Shown one piece after another: positions 1-8,173 of a stretch of DNA of 17,601 bases. Within the stretch, counting starts at the first letter, position 1; each line of letters begins with the position of its first letter. The translations under genes were made by a program, and so were the position numbers. The stretch is from Termitomyces sp. T153 (taxonomy: Eukaryota; Basidiomycota; Agaricomycetes; Agaricales; Lyophyllaceae), in contig JACKQL020000278.1 in the NCBI GenBank assembly GCA_018296165.2, forward strand, positions 1 through 17,601, written 5' to 3'. The notes beneath the pieces were generated by a model. It had not been told where the DNA came from and did not search any database. It saw only the letters and a list, made by a program, of their open reading frames with translations.

Positions 1-567
1 ATCTCAGTCTCCCAGTCTTGTCTTGTCTCCATTTCATTATCGTTCTCGTTATTGTTTCGTATCTCCACTCAAATCTACTCTTGTTCCATATCAACCCCAT
101 TCCATTTCATCTGACGCTGTCTTGGTGACTCTGTCTGGCCATTGTGCCCAAGTCCTCATCAACCTAAACAACCTCACAAACTCCGCGATTACAATCACAA
201 ACCCCAACACTCTTTCACCAGGTCTGAACCTCGCTCTTCGCTCGGTCCCGGACTCCATCAACTCCAATTGATCTCCCATCAAACCCCGGCTCTGCTCCCA
301 TTGATCACACAGCCATCTACTCCTTTGCTTCCGCAAATCTCCCATACGGTCTTCTGCCTGAACCCCGCCAAGACCGTCCCGTTTCCTCACAACCCGACTT
401 CTCCAGACCTTCCCGGATCTGTCTGAATCACATTCCACCGGCTATCCGCACAAGCCATCAGTGCCCGGACGTTTTCGAGTGTTTGGTTACCAGTGCAAGG
501 GGATCACGCCTGCCTAGTAAGGACTTGCCCAGTGCAGCTGAGCCCCCGAGGTCAGCGGAACCTGACA
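1..567 (+). repeat. LTR B copy 1 (3' part, runs off left edge)
   Basis: Closely matches the 3' half of the complete LTR at 6920-8058 in the same orientation, and the reverse complement of 5835-6430. It starts in the CTCAGTCTCCC-type tandem repeat that corresponds to about 7490 in the full copy. It ends with GCGGAACCTGACA at 567, the same terminus as the full copy. The U3 half, with its TATA box, must lie left of the window. CpG remains frequent, so this is a relatively young copy. The open frames across it (up to 115 codons, either strand) are Pro/Ser/Thr-rich translations of LTR sequence and recur in every LTR copy; I do not call them genes. It was inserted into the 3' LTR of element 1. Confidence 0.85.
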
Positions 568-581
568 AGCAGAACCTGACA
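568..581 (+). repeat. Repeated LTR B terminus (possible remnant of an older LTR B)
   Basis: Directly after the LTR B end at 567 the sequence reads AGCAGAACCTGACA, a second copy of the LTR terminus. It carries the AGCAG variant also seen in the outer LTR B (5835 onward). The simplest reading is that AGCAG (568-572) is a 5-bp target duplication and AACCTGACA (573-581) is the last 9 bp of an older LTR B, which the 1-567 copy entered. A small slippage duplication would look the same. The left side is outside the window. Confidence 0.45.
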
Positions 582-777
582 CATATGACCAAATCACATG
601 CATTAACAAAGGGGCAACACTTGTTGGAATTATTGACAGAGAACCAGTGCAGCCTGAGGGCAGGAACTAGGACCAATAGATAGGGAAAAGAAAAGAGAAC
701 AAAGGAAAACTCTAACAAAGAAAATCTGACAACTGGAGGAGGAGAAGGGGAAACAAGTGGAATGTCCCCTGACATCA
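582..777 (-). repeat. Element 1 3' LTR, beginning of U3 (interrupted)
   Basis: On the minus strand a purine-rich stretch ending GAGGAGAAG is followed by TGATGTCAGGGGAC, which looks like an LTR start. It comes shortly after the chromodomain end of element 1, where fungal chromoviruses place the polypurine tract and 3' LTR. About 195 bp are visible before LTR B sequence interrupts at 581; the rest should continue left of the window. The LTR end is not visible, so the call rests on position and the TG start. A 113-codon minus-strand frame across 458-799 runs through the LTR B junction and is not a gene. Confidence 0.55.
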
Positions 778-789
778 CTTCTCCTCTAG
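778..789 (-). promoter_or_regulatory. Element 1 polypurine tract
   Basis: The minus-strand sequence CTAGAGGAGAAG lies directly before the putative LTR start at 777. Polypurine tracts prime plus-strand DNA synthesis in LTR retrotransposons and abut the 3' LTR. A similar purine-rich string (TAGGAGATG) precedes the 3' LTR of element 2 at 8518. Confidence 0.55.
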
Positions 790-1477
790 TGTGTGGCATC
801 TTGATGTACTGAGTAGAAGAAGTGACAAATTGCCTGGTCAGCTGCTAAAATGGAGTAGATGCCTTAAATGGCTTTTGGGGAATTGGGATGTATATGGTGG
901 AAGTTCTGGACCAGGGCTGGTGCACATACATTAGCCTGCAGTTCCCAAGAGATGTCCTCAATGCCATACCCTTTCCATTTCACCTTGAACTGCAGCTTTC
1001 CTCACAATATCCTGCTATCCTAAATTTCCTCCACTTCATACTCCTCCTCCTCATCATTGACTAGGACTGGTGGTCAGAGTGGCTTAGGGCAACAGCCTGG
1101 GATTGGATCCTCTGGGGCTGGAAATAGCTTGACTACATTAAAAACTGGGTGCAGTTGGCATAGGTCTGCCAGGAGTTTAAGTCAGTATGCCAAAGGCCCT
1201 ACCTTCTTCTCTACCATGAAAGGGCCAAGATGATGATGTGACAGCTTTTGGGACAGCCTTGTTGTCTTAATGTCCAAGTTATCCAAGTACACACAGTCTC
1301 CAGGCTTGTAAACTGAGGCAGGTGTCTGTCTGCAATCATAGTACTGCGCTCTGTTCTCCTTAGCCCTCACCAATGCAGCTTTTGCCTCTTCCTGTGCCCT
1401 CTTTATCTGGTTCACAAACTTATTGACAGAGTCATTCTCAGAGGGGCATGCCCAAGGTTCAAATCCCATGTGAGGGT
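790..1477 (-). pseudogene. Element 1 pol, 3' part: integrase C-terminal region and chromodomain
   Basis: One minus-strand frame reads through several stops with no frameshift. In order it shows MGFEPWACPSE (1440-1469), a KAKENRAQYYD-like helix, KPGDCVYLD, the LSHHHLGPF motif of the integrase SH3-like fold (about 1200-1250), LHPVFNVVKLFPAPEDPIPG (about 1090-1160), then a chromodomain (about 880-1076) with DEEEYEVEEI, LQFKVKWKGYG and ISWE. The aromatic residues expected of a methyl-lysine cage are largely present. Chromodomains steer integration of chromoviruses to methylated H3K9 chromatin. Several stops are TGA where the family has Arg (for example LAY*LKL and RIL*GK), which fits CGA to TGA change. 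A solo LTR at 1478-2580 separates it from the integrase core. Family assignment is from motif order; I ran no search. Confidence 0.85.
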
Positions 1478-2580
1478 TGATGTGCTCCTATGCAGCCTAG
1501 TGCCATGGAGGAAACCTAAAAAGAGAACCCAACACTAGTCACTAGATAGGATAGCTGGCAGTAGGAAGTTAATAGTTGAGGGCAAGTCAGTAACTGTCAC
1601 AGAGAACAAGAGTGAGTGCTGTATTGAGAGGTGAAGTGGAAATGGTCACTATCTCTAGCCTAAGTTGCTAGTGACAGGAAGAAAAATGGATGAAGGCAGA
1701 AAGCATCACTAAGATAAAGCAAACTTTAATGGTGATAGAGGAGTTAGGGAGGAGAATAGAAGAGGGAAGGATGACAATAAGGAGACTGAACAAAGGACAA
1801 ACATAAACTAGTTGCTAGCCACAGTTGCTAATGTTGCTAAGTCGAGATAACATAACATGAAATGCACCTGCCATTGGTATCATACTAAGTTGGAGTTAAA
1901 GTTGGTGAGACTTGTTGCTAAGTTGTTGTCAACAAAGACTGAGAGAATAGAGCAAACAATAGAGGCAAAATTGAAATCTCAAGCTGGTAGGCTTAGAGAT
2001 GGATGGGTTTGATTTGAGGGGAGTAAGTCCAATGGAATTTGATGATGTAGTGTCTATTTACAGGCAGTTCTCATACTGTCTAAAAGTATAGTATGGGAAA
2101 GTAAGCAAATAATTCCCACTAGTGACAGCATCTGCCAAGGTGTTTATGATTCATACAAGGCATCAATCTGTAACTAAGTGAAAAACTATAAGTGAAGTTT
2201 CTGAAGTGTAGACACCATTCAAGTATGTTGGTAAGCTTGACAAGAGAAATGGTAAGTAAAAAGGTACATGTCTGGCAATATGTACATATATGGTGGAAGA
2301 AAGTGGTTTTGTTGCCAAGGAGTCACTAGGGTTGCTAATAATCATTGCTAAGAAAGGTCTTGGCCTTACTATTCTAGACCCAAAGTCCAGACTCCATGTG
2401 ATATTCCTCATGATTGGTAAGTCTTGTGGTCACTAAAGTCCTGTGCAAAGGCTATGTTGGTCCATACTCTGGGCTAGGCCTCACTTGCTGAGTATCATGA
2501 CTTGTGCCAAATTAAAGTTGTCAACTGCTGCTAAGTCTCAAATGCCAAAAATGGTGCTCAGCAACAACTGGGTCTTATCA
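1478..2580. mobile_element. LTR D: solo-LTR-like insert in element 1 integrase
   Basis: An 1103-bp insert with TG...CA ends (TGATGTGCTCC at 1478 and GTCTTATCA at 2580), flanked by GGGT at 1474-1477 and 2581-2584. The preceding A can extend this to AGGGT. Removing the insert and one GGGT joins the integrase frame exactly, GRHP on one side to HMGFEP on the other, as the family reads. It has no long ORF and no similarity I can see to LTR B or LTR C. The word GTTGCTAA and variants recur on the plus strand near 1670, 1810-1840, 1910, 2335 and 2525. It is probably a solo LTR of another family, or a small non-autonomous element; which strand is sense is unclear. Confidence 0.75.
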
Positions 2581-3389
2581 GGGTGCCTGCCAGTGTTTAG
2601 GAAGAATGGAGTCATCTGCATGGAAGAGTGAACATGGTTGTTGTATTGGAATTCAGCATCTGGCAGCAGCTCATCCCAGTCATCCTGTCTCTCATTACAA
2701 TGCAGGTGGAGATGCTGTTCCAGTTCCTGGTTAACACATTCTGTCTACTTATCTGACTGAAGGTGATAGGTCATGGTCATATAGAGCTTCACTACCAGCA
2801 GGTGCTACAGTTCCCAAGTGATTTCTGCTACAAACTGGAGGCTTCAATCAGAGATATACCCATCAGCCAGACCATGGAGCTTCCAGACATTCTTCCAATA
2901 TAGGCTGGCCACTCCCAAAGCAGAGCATGTGGTGTGAGTAGGGATGAAGTGAGCCCATTTGCTATAGAGGTCCACCACTACCATCACAGCATCATACCTA
3001 TGAGCATCTGGGAGTTTCACAATGAAGTCCACTAATGCAACACTCCAGCAAGCAGCTGGAATAAGAAGAGGGTGGAGCTGACCCATGGGTTCTTGGTGGC
3101 AAGGCTTGGTGTAGAGGCAGAGATCATAGGTGCTAGTGTAGGTGCCCATGTATTGGGAGATTTGAGGCCACCAGTAATTCCAGAATACCAGCTCCAATGT
3201 CTTCTACCTTCTAGTGTGTCCAGCTACTTGAGAGTTGTGATATTGCTCCACAATGTGTCAGTGAAGTTCTGGAATGTTAGGCACATAGATGCATCCTTGG
3301 AAGGTCAGAAGTCCATCCTAAAGACCTCACTCATCTGCATGCACAGACTTAAATCTGCTTGCTTGTCAAGCTTATAGGGCCTGTGCAGC
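2581..3389 (-). pseudogene. Element 1 pol: integrase zinc-binding and catalytic core
   Basis: The minus strand shows the integrase N-terminal domain with HNSQVAGH (about 3225-3250) and LVFWNYWWPQ. The zinc-ligand pair usually read as CDLC is YDLC here, so one Cys has become Tyr. The core follows with LHPLLIPAA, VDFIVKLP (first catalytic Asp), DAVMVVVDLYSKWAHFIPTH, SDRGPQFVAE (second Asp, about 2850) and TECVNQELEQ (catalytic Glu, about 2740), then WDELLPDAEFQYNNHVHSS and NTGRHP. The acidic D,D,E residues are all present. In-frame stops and the lost zinc ligand make it inactive. LTR D interrupts it at 2580. It would have inserted element cDNA into chromosomal DNA. Confidence 0.85.
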
Positions 3390-3900
3390 CTAGGCCACAG
3401 CATCCTCTTGTACACTCTCCTGGTTCCCTCTTTGGATGTCTCTGAGGATGTTTGCCTCATCTCCTTGGACCATGATCCCTTCTAGAGCATGAATAGCAAA
3501 GAGCTCTGGCTTGAGGAGGACAATGTTGTCATTATCCCCTGCCCCCATGCTATGATCAGCCTGCCTAAATAATGCATCTGGTTTGCTCATGCTCCATCCC
3601 AGTTTGTGATGCAGTGAGAAGTCAAAGTTGGCCAGATACAGGGACCATCAAGCTTGGCATCAACTTAGCTTCTTAGCCATGCAGAAGTACTCAAGATTCT
3701 TGTAGTCTGTCCAGACTTCAAACTTATGCTGTGTGCTCTCAAGGAAATACCACCATTCTTCAAAGGACCTAATAATGACAAGTATCTCCTTGATCTTGTT
3801 GTTCCATTCTACTGCATTAAGGCTTTTGGAGTAAAAGGCTACTGGATGCCACTTATCATCCTCCTTTGACTGCTGGAAGAGGACTGCTCCCATCATCATC
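3390..3900 (-). pseudogene. Element 1 pol: RNase H domain and connector
   Basis: The minus-strand segment 3660-3899 gives GAVLFQQS, WHPVAFYSKSLNAVEWN, ILVIIRSFEEWWYFLE and FEVWTDYKNLEYF, the usual gypsy RNase H sequence that degrades the RNA strand of the RNA/DNA hybrid. The connector at 3390-3590 (KPDALFRQADHSMGAGDND, IVLLKPELFAIHALEG) normally links RNase H to integrase. The linking stretch 3591-3659 is frameshifted. The 5' side of RNase H is disrupted by the 160-bp tandem duplication that begins at 3893, so it is not contiguous with RT. Confidence 0.85.
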
Positions 3901-4198
3901 AGAAACAGGAGGACAGGTTTTGAGGTAACAGCTTGCTTGAGGGTGTCAAAGGCAGCTTGCTGTGGGGGCTCCCACTGCCATGCTGCATCCTTGCTTGTGA
4001 GGTCAAAGAGGAGACATGCATGGTGGGAGAAATCCTGTCACAAAAGGGAGAGTCATCATCAGAAACAGGAGGACAGGTTTTGAGGTAACAGCTTGCTTGA
4101 GGGTGTCAAAGGCAGCTTGCTGTGGGGGCTCCCACTGCCATGCTGCATCCTTGCTTGTGAGGTCAAAGAGGAGACATGCATGGTGGAAGAAATCCTGT
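3893..4198. repeat. 160-bp near-identical tandem duplication
   Basis: The stretch beginning CATCATCAGAAACAGG occurs at about 3894 and again at about 4054. AGAAACAGGA starts at 3901 and at 4061, an offset of 160. The copies match for about 145 bp with one difference seen (GGTGGGAG against GGTGGAAG) and diverge after GAAATCCTGT at 4038/4198. The unit encodes the segment between RT and RNase H of element 1. Since 160 is not a multiple of 3, the duplication shifts the frame. Near identity inside an otherwise decayed element points to a recent event or to an assembly artefact. Confidence 0.9.
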
Positions 4199-5372
4199 AT
4201 AAACCTCTGGTAGAAGTTGACAAAGCCAAGAAAGGCCTGTACTTCCTTCTTGTTCCTTGGCTCAGGCTACTCTGCTACACCAGCCACTTTAATGAGATCC
4301 ATTTCAGCCATTCCATATGAGATGATCAATTCCAGGTACTCCACCTTAGTCTGTTCAAATTCACATTTTTCAGGCTTTAAATAGAGCTGGTGTTGGCAGA
4401 AGTGTTCCAAACCAATGTGCATGACCTGGCAATGCTCCTCCAAGGTTTTAGTGTAGATGAGGATATCATCAAGATACATGCAAACAACACCTTCCACAAT
4501 CAGGTCATGGAAGATGTCATTCATCATAGTCTGGAAAGTGGCTGGGCTGTTTGTGAGGTGGAAGAACATCACCAGAGGTTCAAAGAGTCCACAATTGGTT
4601 TGGAATGCTGCCTTCCACTCATCTCCTTCTTTGATGCACCACATTGTTGTAGCCCCAATGGATGTCCAACTTGGTGAAGTAGCATGCATCTCAAAAGTTG
4701 TTGATGAGTTCTGGAATGAGTGGCAGAGAACAGCAATTCTCCACTGTCATTTCATTCAAAACTTGATAGATAGTCCTAAACCAAGCAAAGAGACCCATCC
4801 TTCTTCTTAATGAAAAAGACTGAGAATGACATTGGGGACTTAGAGAGTTGTATTCATCCAAAGCTAAGATTCTCTTATAGGAATGCATCCAGCTCATCCT
4901 GCTTACAGGGTGCAAGAGGATAGACTTTGCAACTGGAGGATTCTGCATCTGATATTGGCTTAATTGCATGATCCCACTGCTCATGCTCTGGGAGCAAGTA
5001 GAAGGATACCTTGGAGAATATGTCCTCAAAATGGTGGAGGTGATTAGGAACCATGCTACAAGAAGGCTTGGGCTGGGAGTTTTCCACAAATGCCTTGGCC
5101 AGATGTTGAGAAATGGTCTGACTGGCCCAAATCTCTGCCACTGTAGGAGGGGGGCAGAGAGTTGTAGCATAGATCCTATCACCTACCTCAATGGTTTTGT
5201 GCAGAGACTGTGAGTTCAGAGCACTGGTGGATTCTCCTTTGCCTTCCTCTTCCTCTTGAGGTTCATACTCAACACCTCAGACATTCTCATAGAGGGCCAC
5301 TGATGCAAAATCAAAAGTTGACAGTGGCACTAAGTTACAAAACTTTAGGCCAGACATGTCAGACTTAGACTT
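4199..5372 (-). pseudogene. Element 1 pol: reverse transcriptase (5' truncated)
   Basis: Read on the minus strand from 5372: GVEYEPQEEEEG, EVGDRIYATTL, ISQHLAKAF, VPNHLHHFEDIFSK, WDHAIKPISDAESSSCKVYP and QDELDAFL form the entry into RT. Then come SPMSFSVFFIKKKDGSLCLV, NEMTVEN, WKAAFQTNCGLFEPLVMFF, LTNSPATFQTMMNDIF and YLDDILIYTKTLEEH (YxDD active site, about 4455-4475), LYLKPEKCEFEQ and KKEVQAFLGFVNFYQRFIQDF. At least one frameshift (about 4775) and several TGA/TAG stops at Arg/Gln positions inactivate it. Gag and protease, which should precede it, are absent: at 5372/5373 the sequence changes abruptly to LTR C. The missing 5' half is predicted beyond the right edge of the window if element 2 inserted here. 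Confidence 0.85.
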
Positions 5373-5610
5373 TGTGAGAGTTCAGGATTCTTAGCCAAAA
5401 GTTCTCACTGTACAATTAGACAGGTCAATAGATTTATTAATTTTAATTCACAAGTAAGAGACAGTCTCAAACTTTAGAATGGGCACAAATAGTTTATTAT
5501 ACTAAATATCCTGAAGCTAATCAAGCTTGTAGGCCTAAGCAATCCACTCCCTGGGGATCACTGAGCCATGGCAAGTATTTTGCTTATCTGACTGCTTGCT
5601 CTCCCTTCCC

Positions 5611-5620
5611 TTTTATACCA
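5611..5620 (-). promoter_or_regulatory. TATA box of LTR C (element 2)
   Basis: The minus-strand sequence TGGTATAAAA is placed as in a U3 promoter, about 45-75 bp before the block shared with the solo LTR C copy. It supports a minus-strand orientation for this LTR, the same as element 2 pol. Confidence 0.5.
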
Positions 5621-5809
5621 CTTCTAATGTGCATGGACCTTGCAATGGTATGCTTATTCATTGTTGTCTGGTTGTGTAGTTGGCCAATGGTTGGTCTGGT
5701 CATTGGGGTTCTGCATGGGCTGGGATTGGCAATTATAGTGTGTCCTTGTCCCTTCTTTTCCTCTTTCCAGCACATGATCTCTTCTTCCTCAAGGGTAGCA
5801 AGGCACAAG

Positions 5810-5828
5810 GCTCATTGTTACAATGAGC
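5810..5828. repeat. 19-bp perfect palindrome next to the LTR B insertion site
   Basis: GCTCATTGT and ACAATGAGC flank a single T. The palindrome ends 1 bp before the AGTAA target duplication (5830-5834) of the outer LTR B. It could form a small hairpin. It mimics an LTR end (TGTAACA on the minus strand), but comparison with the solo LTR C shows that the true LTR start is at 8517. Confidence 0.85.
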
Positions 5829-6558
5829 TAGTAATGTTAGGTTCTGCTGACCCCGGGGGCTCAGCTGTACTGGGTGAGTCCTTACTAGGCGGGCGTGATC
5901 CCCTTGCACTGGCAACTGGACACTCAAAAGTGTTTGGGACACTGATTGCTTGTTCAGACAGTTGGTGGGATGTGATCTGAACAGGCCCGGGGAGGTCCGG
6001 AGAAGTCAGATTGCAAGGAAATGGGACGGGCTTGGCGGGGTTCAGGCAGAAGACCATAGGGGAGATTTGCAGACGCAAAGGGGTGGGAGGCTTTGCAATC
6101 AATGGGAGTGGAGCCAGGGTCTGATGGAAGATCAATCGAGGTTGATGGAGTCCGGAACTGAGCAAAGAGTGAGGTTCGGATCTGGTGAAAGGGTGTCGGG
6201 GTTCGTAATCGTAATCATGGAGTTCACAAAGTTGTTAAGGTTGAGGAGGACTTGGGCACAATGGCCGGATGGAGTCACTGAGACAGCATCAGACAAAATG
6301 AAATGGAGTCGAGATGGAACAAGAATAGATTCGAACGGAGATACGAAACAATAATGAGAATGATAATGAAATGGAGACAAGACAAGACCAGGAGACTCAG
6401 ATAAGACCGGAAGACTGAGATAAGAATGGGAGACTGAGAGTAAGGAACACAAGACATGCAACATGGAACACGAGAAAGGAAACAATCAGACCATAGGTAA
6501 CGTTAACAACAGGTAGGTAGGTAATATCAAGACTAGAGTACAAAGAGCTACTCGACGT

Positions 6559-6566
6559 CTTATATA
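6559..6566 (-). promoter_or_regulatory. TATA box of outer LTR B
   Basis: TATATAAG on the minus strand is preceded by AGTCAG-like sequence, at the position matching the inner copy's TATA box at 7357. Confidence 0.6.
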
Positions 6567-6844
6567 CTGACTACTGGAGAACTTCGGAGTACATCAGCTG
6601 TGGTGGCAGGGCTTGGTGGAGCTCAATGGAGTTGGCGGGTGTCGGTTGTGATCAAAGGTCGGGCCACGTTGATATGTTGATGGGATCATTTGGGAACGCA
6701 GGTTGCCCTGAGGTTGTCATGATACTCCAGAATGGTTCGGAGGAGCCAGGGTGTTGAGTTGATGATGGGTGGCAAAGATCAGGAACAGCAGGGGTGGTTC
6801 TCGGGGTTCAGGAGATCCAGGGTAAGTGTCAGTGGCTGCAGAGA

Positions 6845-6912
6845 AGGCGTCAAAGTTGGCCAGGGGGCTGTTGGAGTTAGCTGGGGAGACGTCGGAGTTA
6901 GCTGAGGGTGCG
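6845..6912 (-). repeat. About 21-bp tandem repeat in LTR B U3
   Basis: On the minus strand the units follow AGCTAACTCCGACGTCTCCCC and decayed variants, about three to four units in the outer LTR. The inner LTR B has about two to three matching units near 7026-7085 (GGCTAACTCCGACAGCCCCC type). Unit number differs between copies and explains part of the length difference (1195 against 1139 bp). Confidence 0.65.
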
Positions 6913-7356
6913 TTGGGGCTGTCACGACCCGTTCCCCGAAACCCCGCACATCGTCCATCAACCCCCGAACCCCCAAAGGGACCCCCAACGCTCCGCCGAA
7001 CTTCTGCCCATGCCCCACGCCTACTTCGGCTAACTCTGATGCCTCCCCGGCTAACTCCGACAGCCCCCTGGCCAACTTCGGTGCCTGCCCCGCAGCCACT
7101 GACACTTACTCTGGGCCTCCCGAACCCCGAGAACCACCCCCACTGTTCCCGATCTTCGCCACCCCATCATCAACTAAACACCCTGACCTATTCCAGAGTA
7201 TCACAACAACCTCGGGGCAACCCGCGTTCTCCAATGATCCCATCAACGTATCAGCGCGGCATGATCCTCGATCACAACTGACACCCGCCCCCTCCGTCGA
7301 GCTCCGCCAAGCCCCGCCGCCACAGCCAACGTACCCCGAAGTCCTCCGGTAGTCAG

Positions 7357-7364
7357 TATATAAG
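7357..7364 (+). promoter_or_regulatory. TATA box of inner LTR B
   Basis: TATATAAG lies about 440 bp into the LTR, in the context AGTCAGTATATAAG. This is the likely U3 core promoter, with transcription starting about 30 bp downstream. The equivalent site is kept in the outer copy. Confidence 0.65.
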
Positions 7365-7449
7365 TCATCGAGTAACTCTTCGTACCCTAGTCTTGATATT
7401 GCTTAATGTTACCTATGGTCTGATTGTTTCGTGTCTCGTGTCTTGTTTT

Positions 7450-7512
7450 CTTATCTCAGTCTCCCACTCTTATCTCAGTCTCCCGGTCTTATCTCAGTCT
7501 CCCGGTCTTGTC
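7450..7512 (+). repeat. Tandem repeat in LTR B R/U5
   Basis: About three copies of a 20-bp unit, TTATCTCAGTCTCCCGGTC and variants. Equivalent arrays occur in the outer copy (about 6380-6440, minus) and at the very start of the window. Confidence 0.8.
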
Positions 7513-8058
7513 TCGTCTCCCTTTTGTTATCATTCTCATTATCGTTTCGTATCTCTACCCGAATCCACTCTTGTTCCATATCAACCCCATTCCATTTCGT
7601 CTGACGCTGTCTTGGTGACTCCGTCTGACCGTTGTGCCCAAGTCTTCATCAACCCTAACAACCTCACGAACTCTGTGATTACGATTACGAACCCCGACAC
7701 TCCTTTACCAGGTCCGAACCTCACTCTTCGCTCGGTCCCGGACCCCATCAGCTCCAAATGATCTCCCATCAAATCCCGGCCCCATTCCCATTAATCACAC
7801 AGCCACCTACTCCCTCGCTTCCACAAATCTCCCGTACGGCCTTCTGCCTGAACCCCGCCAAGACCGTCTCGTTTCCTCATGATCCGACTTCTCCGGACCT
7901 TCCCGGATCTGTCTGGATCACAGCTCCCCAGCTACCCGCGCAAGCCACCAGGGCCTGGAACGTCTTCGAGTGTTCGGTTACCAATGCAGGGGAATCATGC
8001 CCGCCTAGTAAGGACTTGCCCAGTGCAGCTGAGCCCCCGGGGTCAGCGGAACCTGACA

Positions 8059-8173
8059 GGGGCTAGTCAAAATAGGTGCGGGGCATGGGTGGAAGTTCAG
8101 CGGAGCGTTGGGGTTTTTGGGGAATGGGAGGTTGCCGGACAACGTGTGGGGGTCCAGGGGACGGGTTGTGACA
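8059..8173 (-). mobile_element. Outer solo LTR B, 5' end segment
   Basis: The reverse complement starts TGTCACAACCCGTCCCC and matches the first ~110 bp of the inner LTR, including the CCCCAACGCTCCGC block. It is the severed 5' end of the outer LTR B. It starts with the GGGGC duplication (8059-8063) and is followed by AGTAA (8174-8178), which matches 5830-5834. Confidence 0.9.

Larger units (their letters stand above)
5373..5834 (-). repeat. LTR C, 3' segment (3' LTR of element 2, part 1)
   Basis: This stretch is homologous to the solo LTR at 13553-14569. The clearest block is CCTAAGCAATCCACTCCCTG (about 5533) against CCTAAGTGATTCACTCCCTG (about 13718), about 160 bp from the end in both copies. 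On the minus strand it has a TATA box upstream of that block, AATAAA-like signals downstream (about 5440-5500), and a terminal CTCTCACA at 5373. Continuing past the LTR B insertion, the same LTR resumes at 8174-8517 and starts TGATACAATGG on the minus strand, as the solo copy does (TGATACAATGT). The flank 5369-5372 (ACTT) is the expected 4-bp target duplication of element 2. Confidence 0.7.
5835..6919 (-). mobile_element. Outer solo LTR B, main segment
   Basis: A minus-strand LTR. It ends (minus strand) AACCTAACA at 5835 and begins at 8173 with TGTCACAACCC; the inner LTR B interrupts it at 6919/8059. AGTAA at 5830-5834 and again at 8174-8178 is a perfect 5-bp target duplication. Without the nested copy and one GGGGC it is 1195 bp. 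It carries TATATAAG, R/U5-like tandem repeats (about 6380-6440) and a 21-bp tandem block (about 6845-6912). Many CpG sites of the inner copy are TpG/CpA here, so it is older than the inner copy. The minus- and plus-strand frames within it (up to 134 codons) are LTR translations, not genes. Confidence 0.9.
6920..8058 (+). mobile_element. Inner solo LTR B, complete
   Basis: A complete 1139-bp LTR with TGTCA...TGACA ends (TGTCACGACCCG at 6920, GGAACCTGACA ending at 8058). GGGGC at 6915-6919 and 8059-8063 is a perfect 5-bp target duplication. It lies inside, and antisense to, the outer LTR B. It has a TATA box at 7357 and a tandem CTCAGTCTCCC array at about 7450-7512. CpG is abundant (about 36 by hand in 6921-7380), so it is the youngest insertion in the window. 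TGTCACGACCC ends are familiar from basidiomycete Ty3/gypsy LTRs (general knowledge, not searched). No internal region remains, as expected after LTR-LTR recombination. The plus-strand Pro/Thr-rich frames at 6826-7281 and 7393-8066 lie in LTR sequence and are not called as genes. Confidence 0.93.

Noticed and set aside
5373..5822. A complete 450-bp LTR with TGTAACA...CTCTCACA ends
   Set aside because: The TGTAACA end is part of a palindrome and the flanks (ACTT and ATGA) do not match. The solo LTR C shows that the LTR continues past the LTR B insertion to 8517.
6826..7281. A 151-codon Pro/Thr-rich plus-strand ORF and its minus-strand partner
   Set aside because: It crosses the junction of two LTR B copies and reads into U3. 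Its composition is that of the C-rich LTR, and similar frames appear in every copy.
6920..8173. A non-autonomous DNA transposon with ~110-bp terminal inverted repeats (TGTCACRACCC...GGGTTGTGACA)
   Set aside because: The right 'TIR' is the severed 5' end of the outer antisense LTR B. GGGGC at 6915-6919/8059-8063 and AGTAA at 5830-5834/8174-8178 mark two separate LTR insertions, and no target duplication fits 6920-8173 as a unit.
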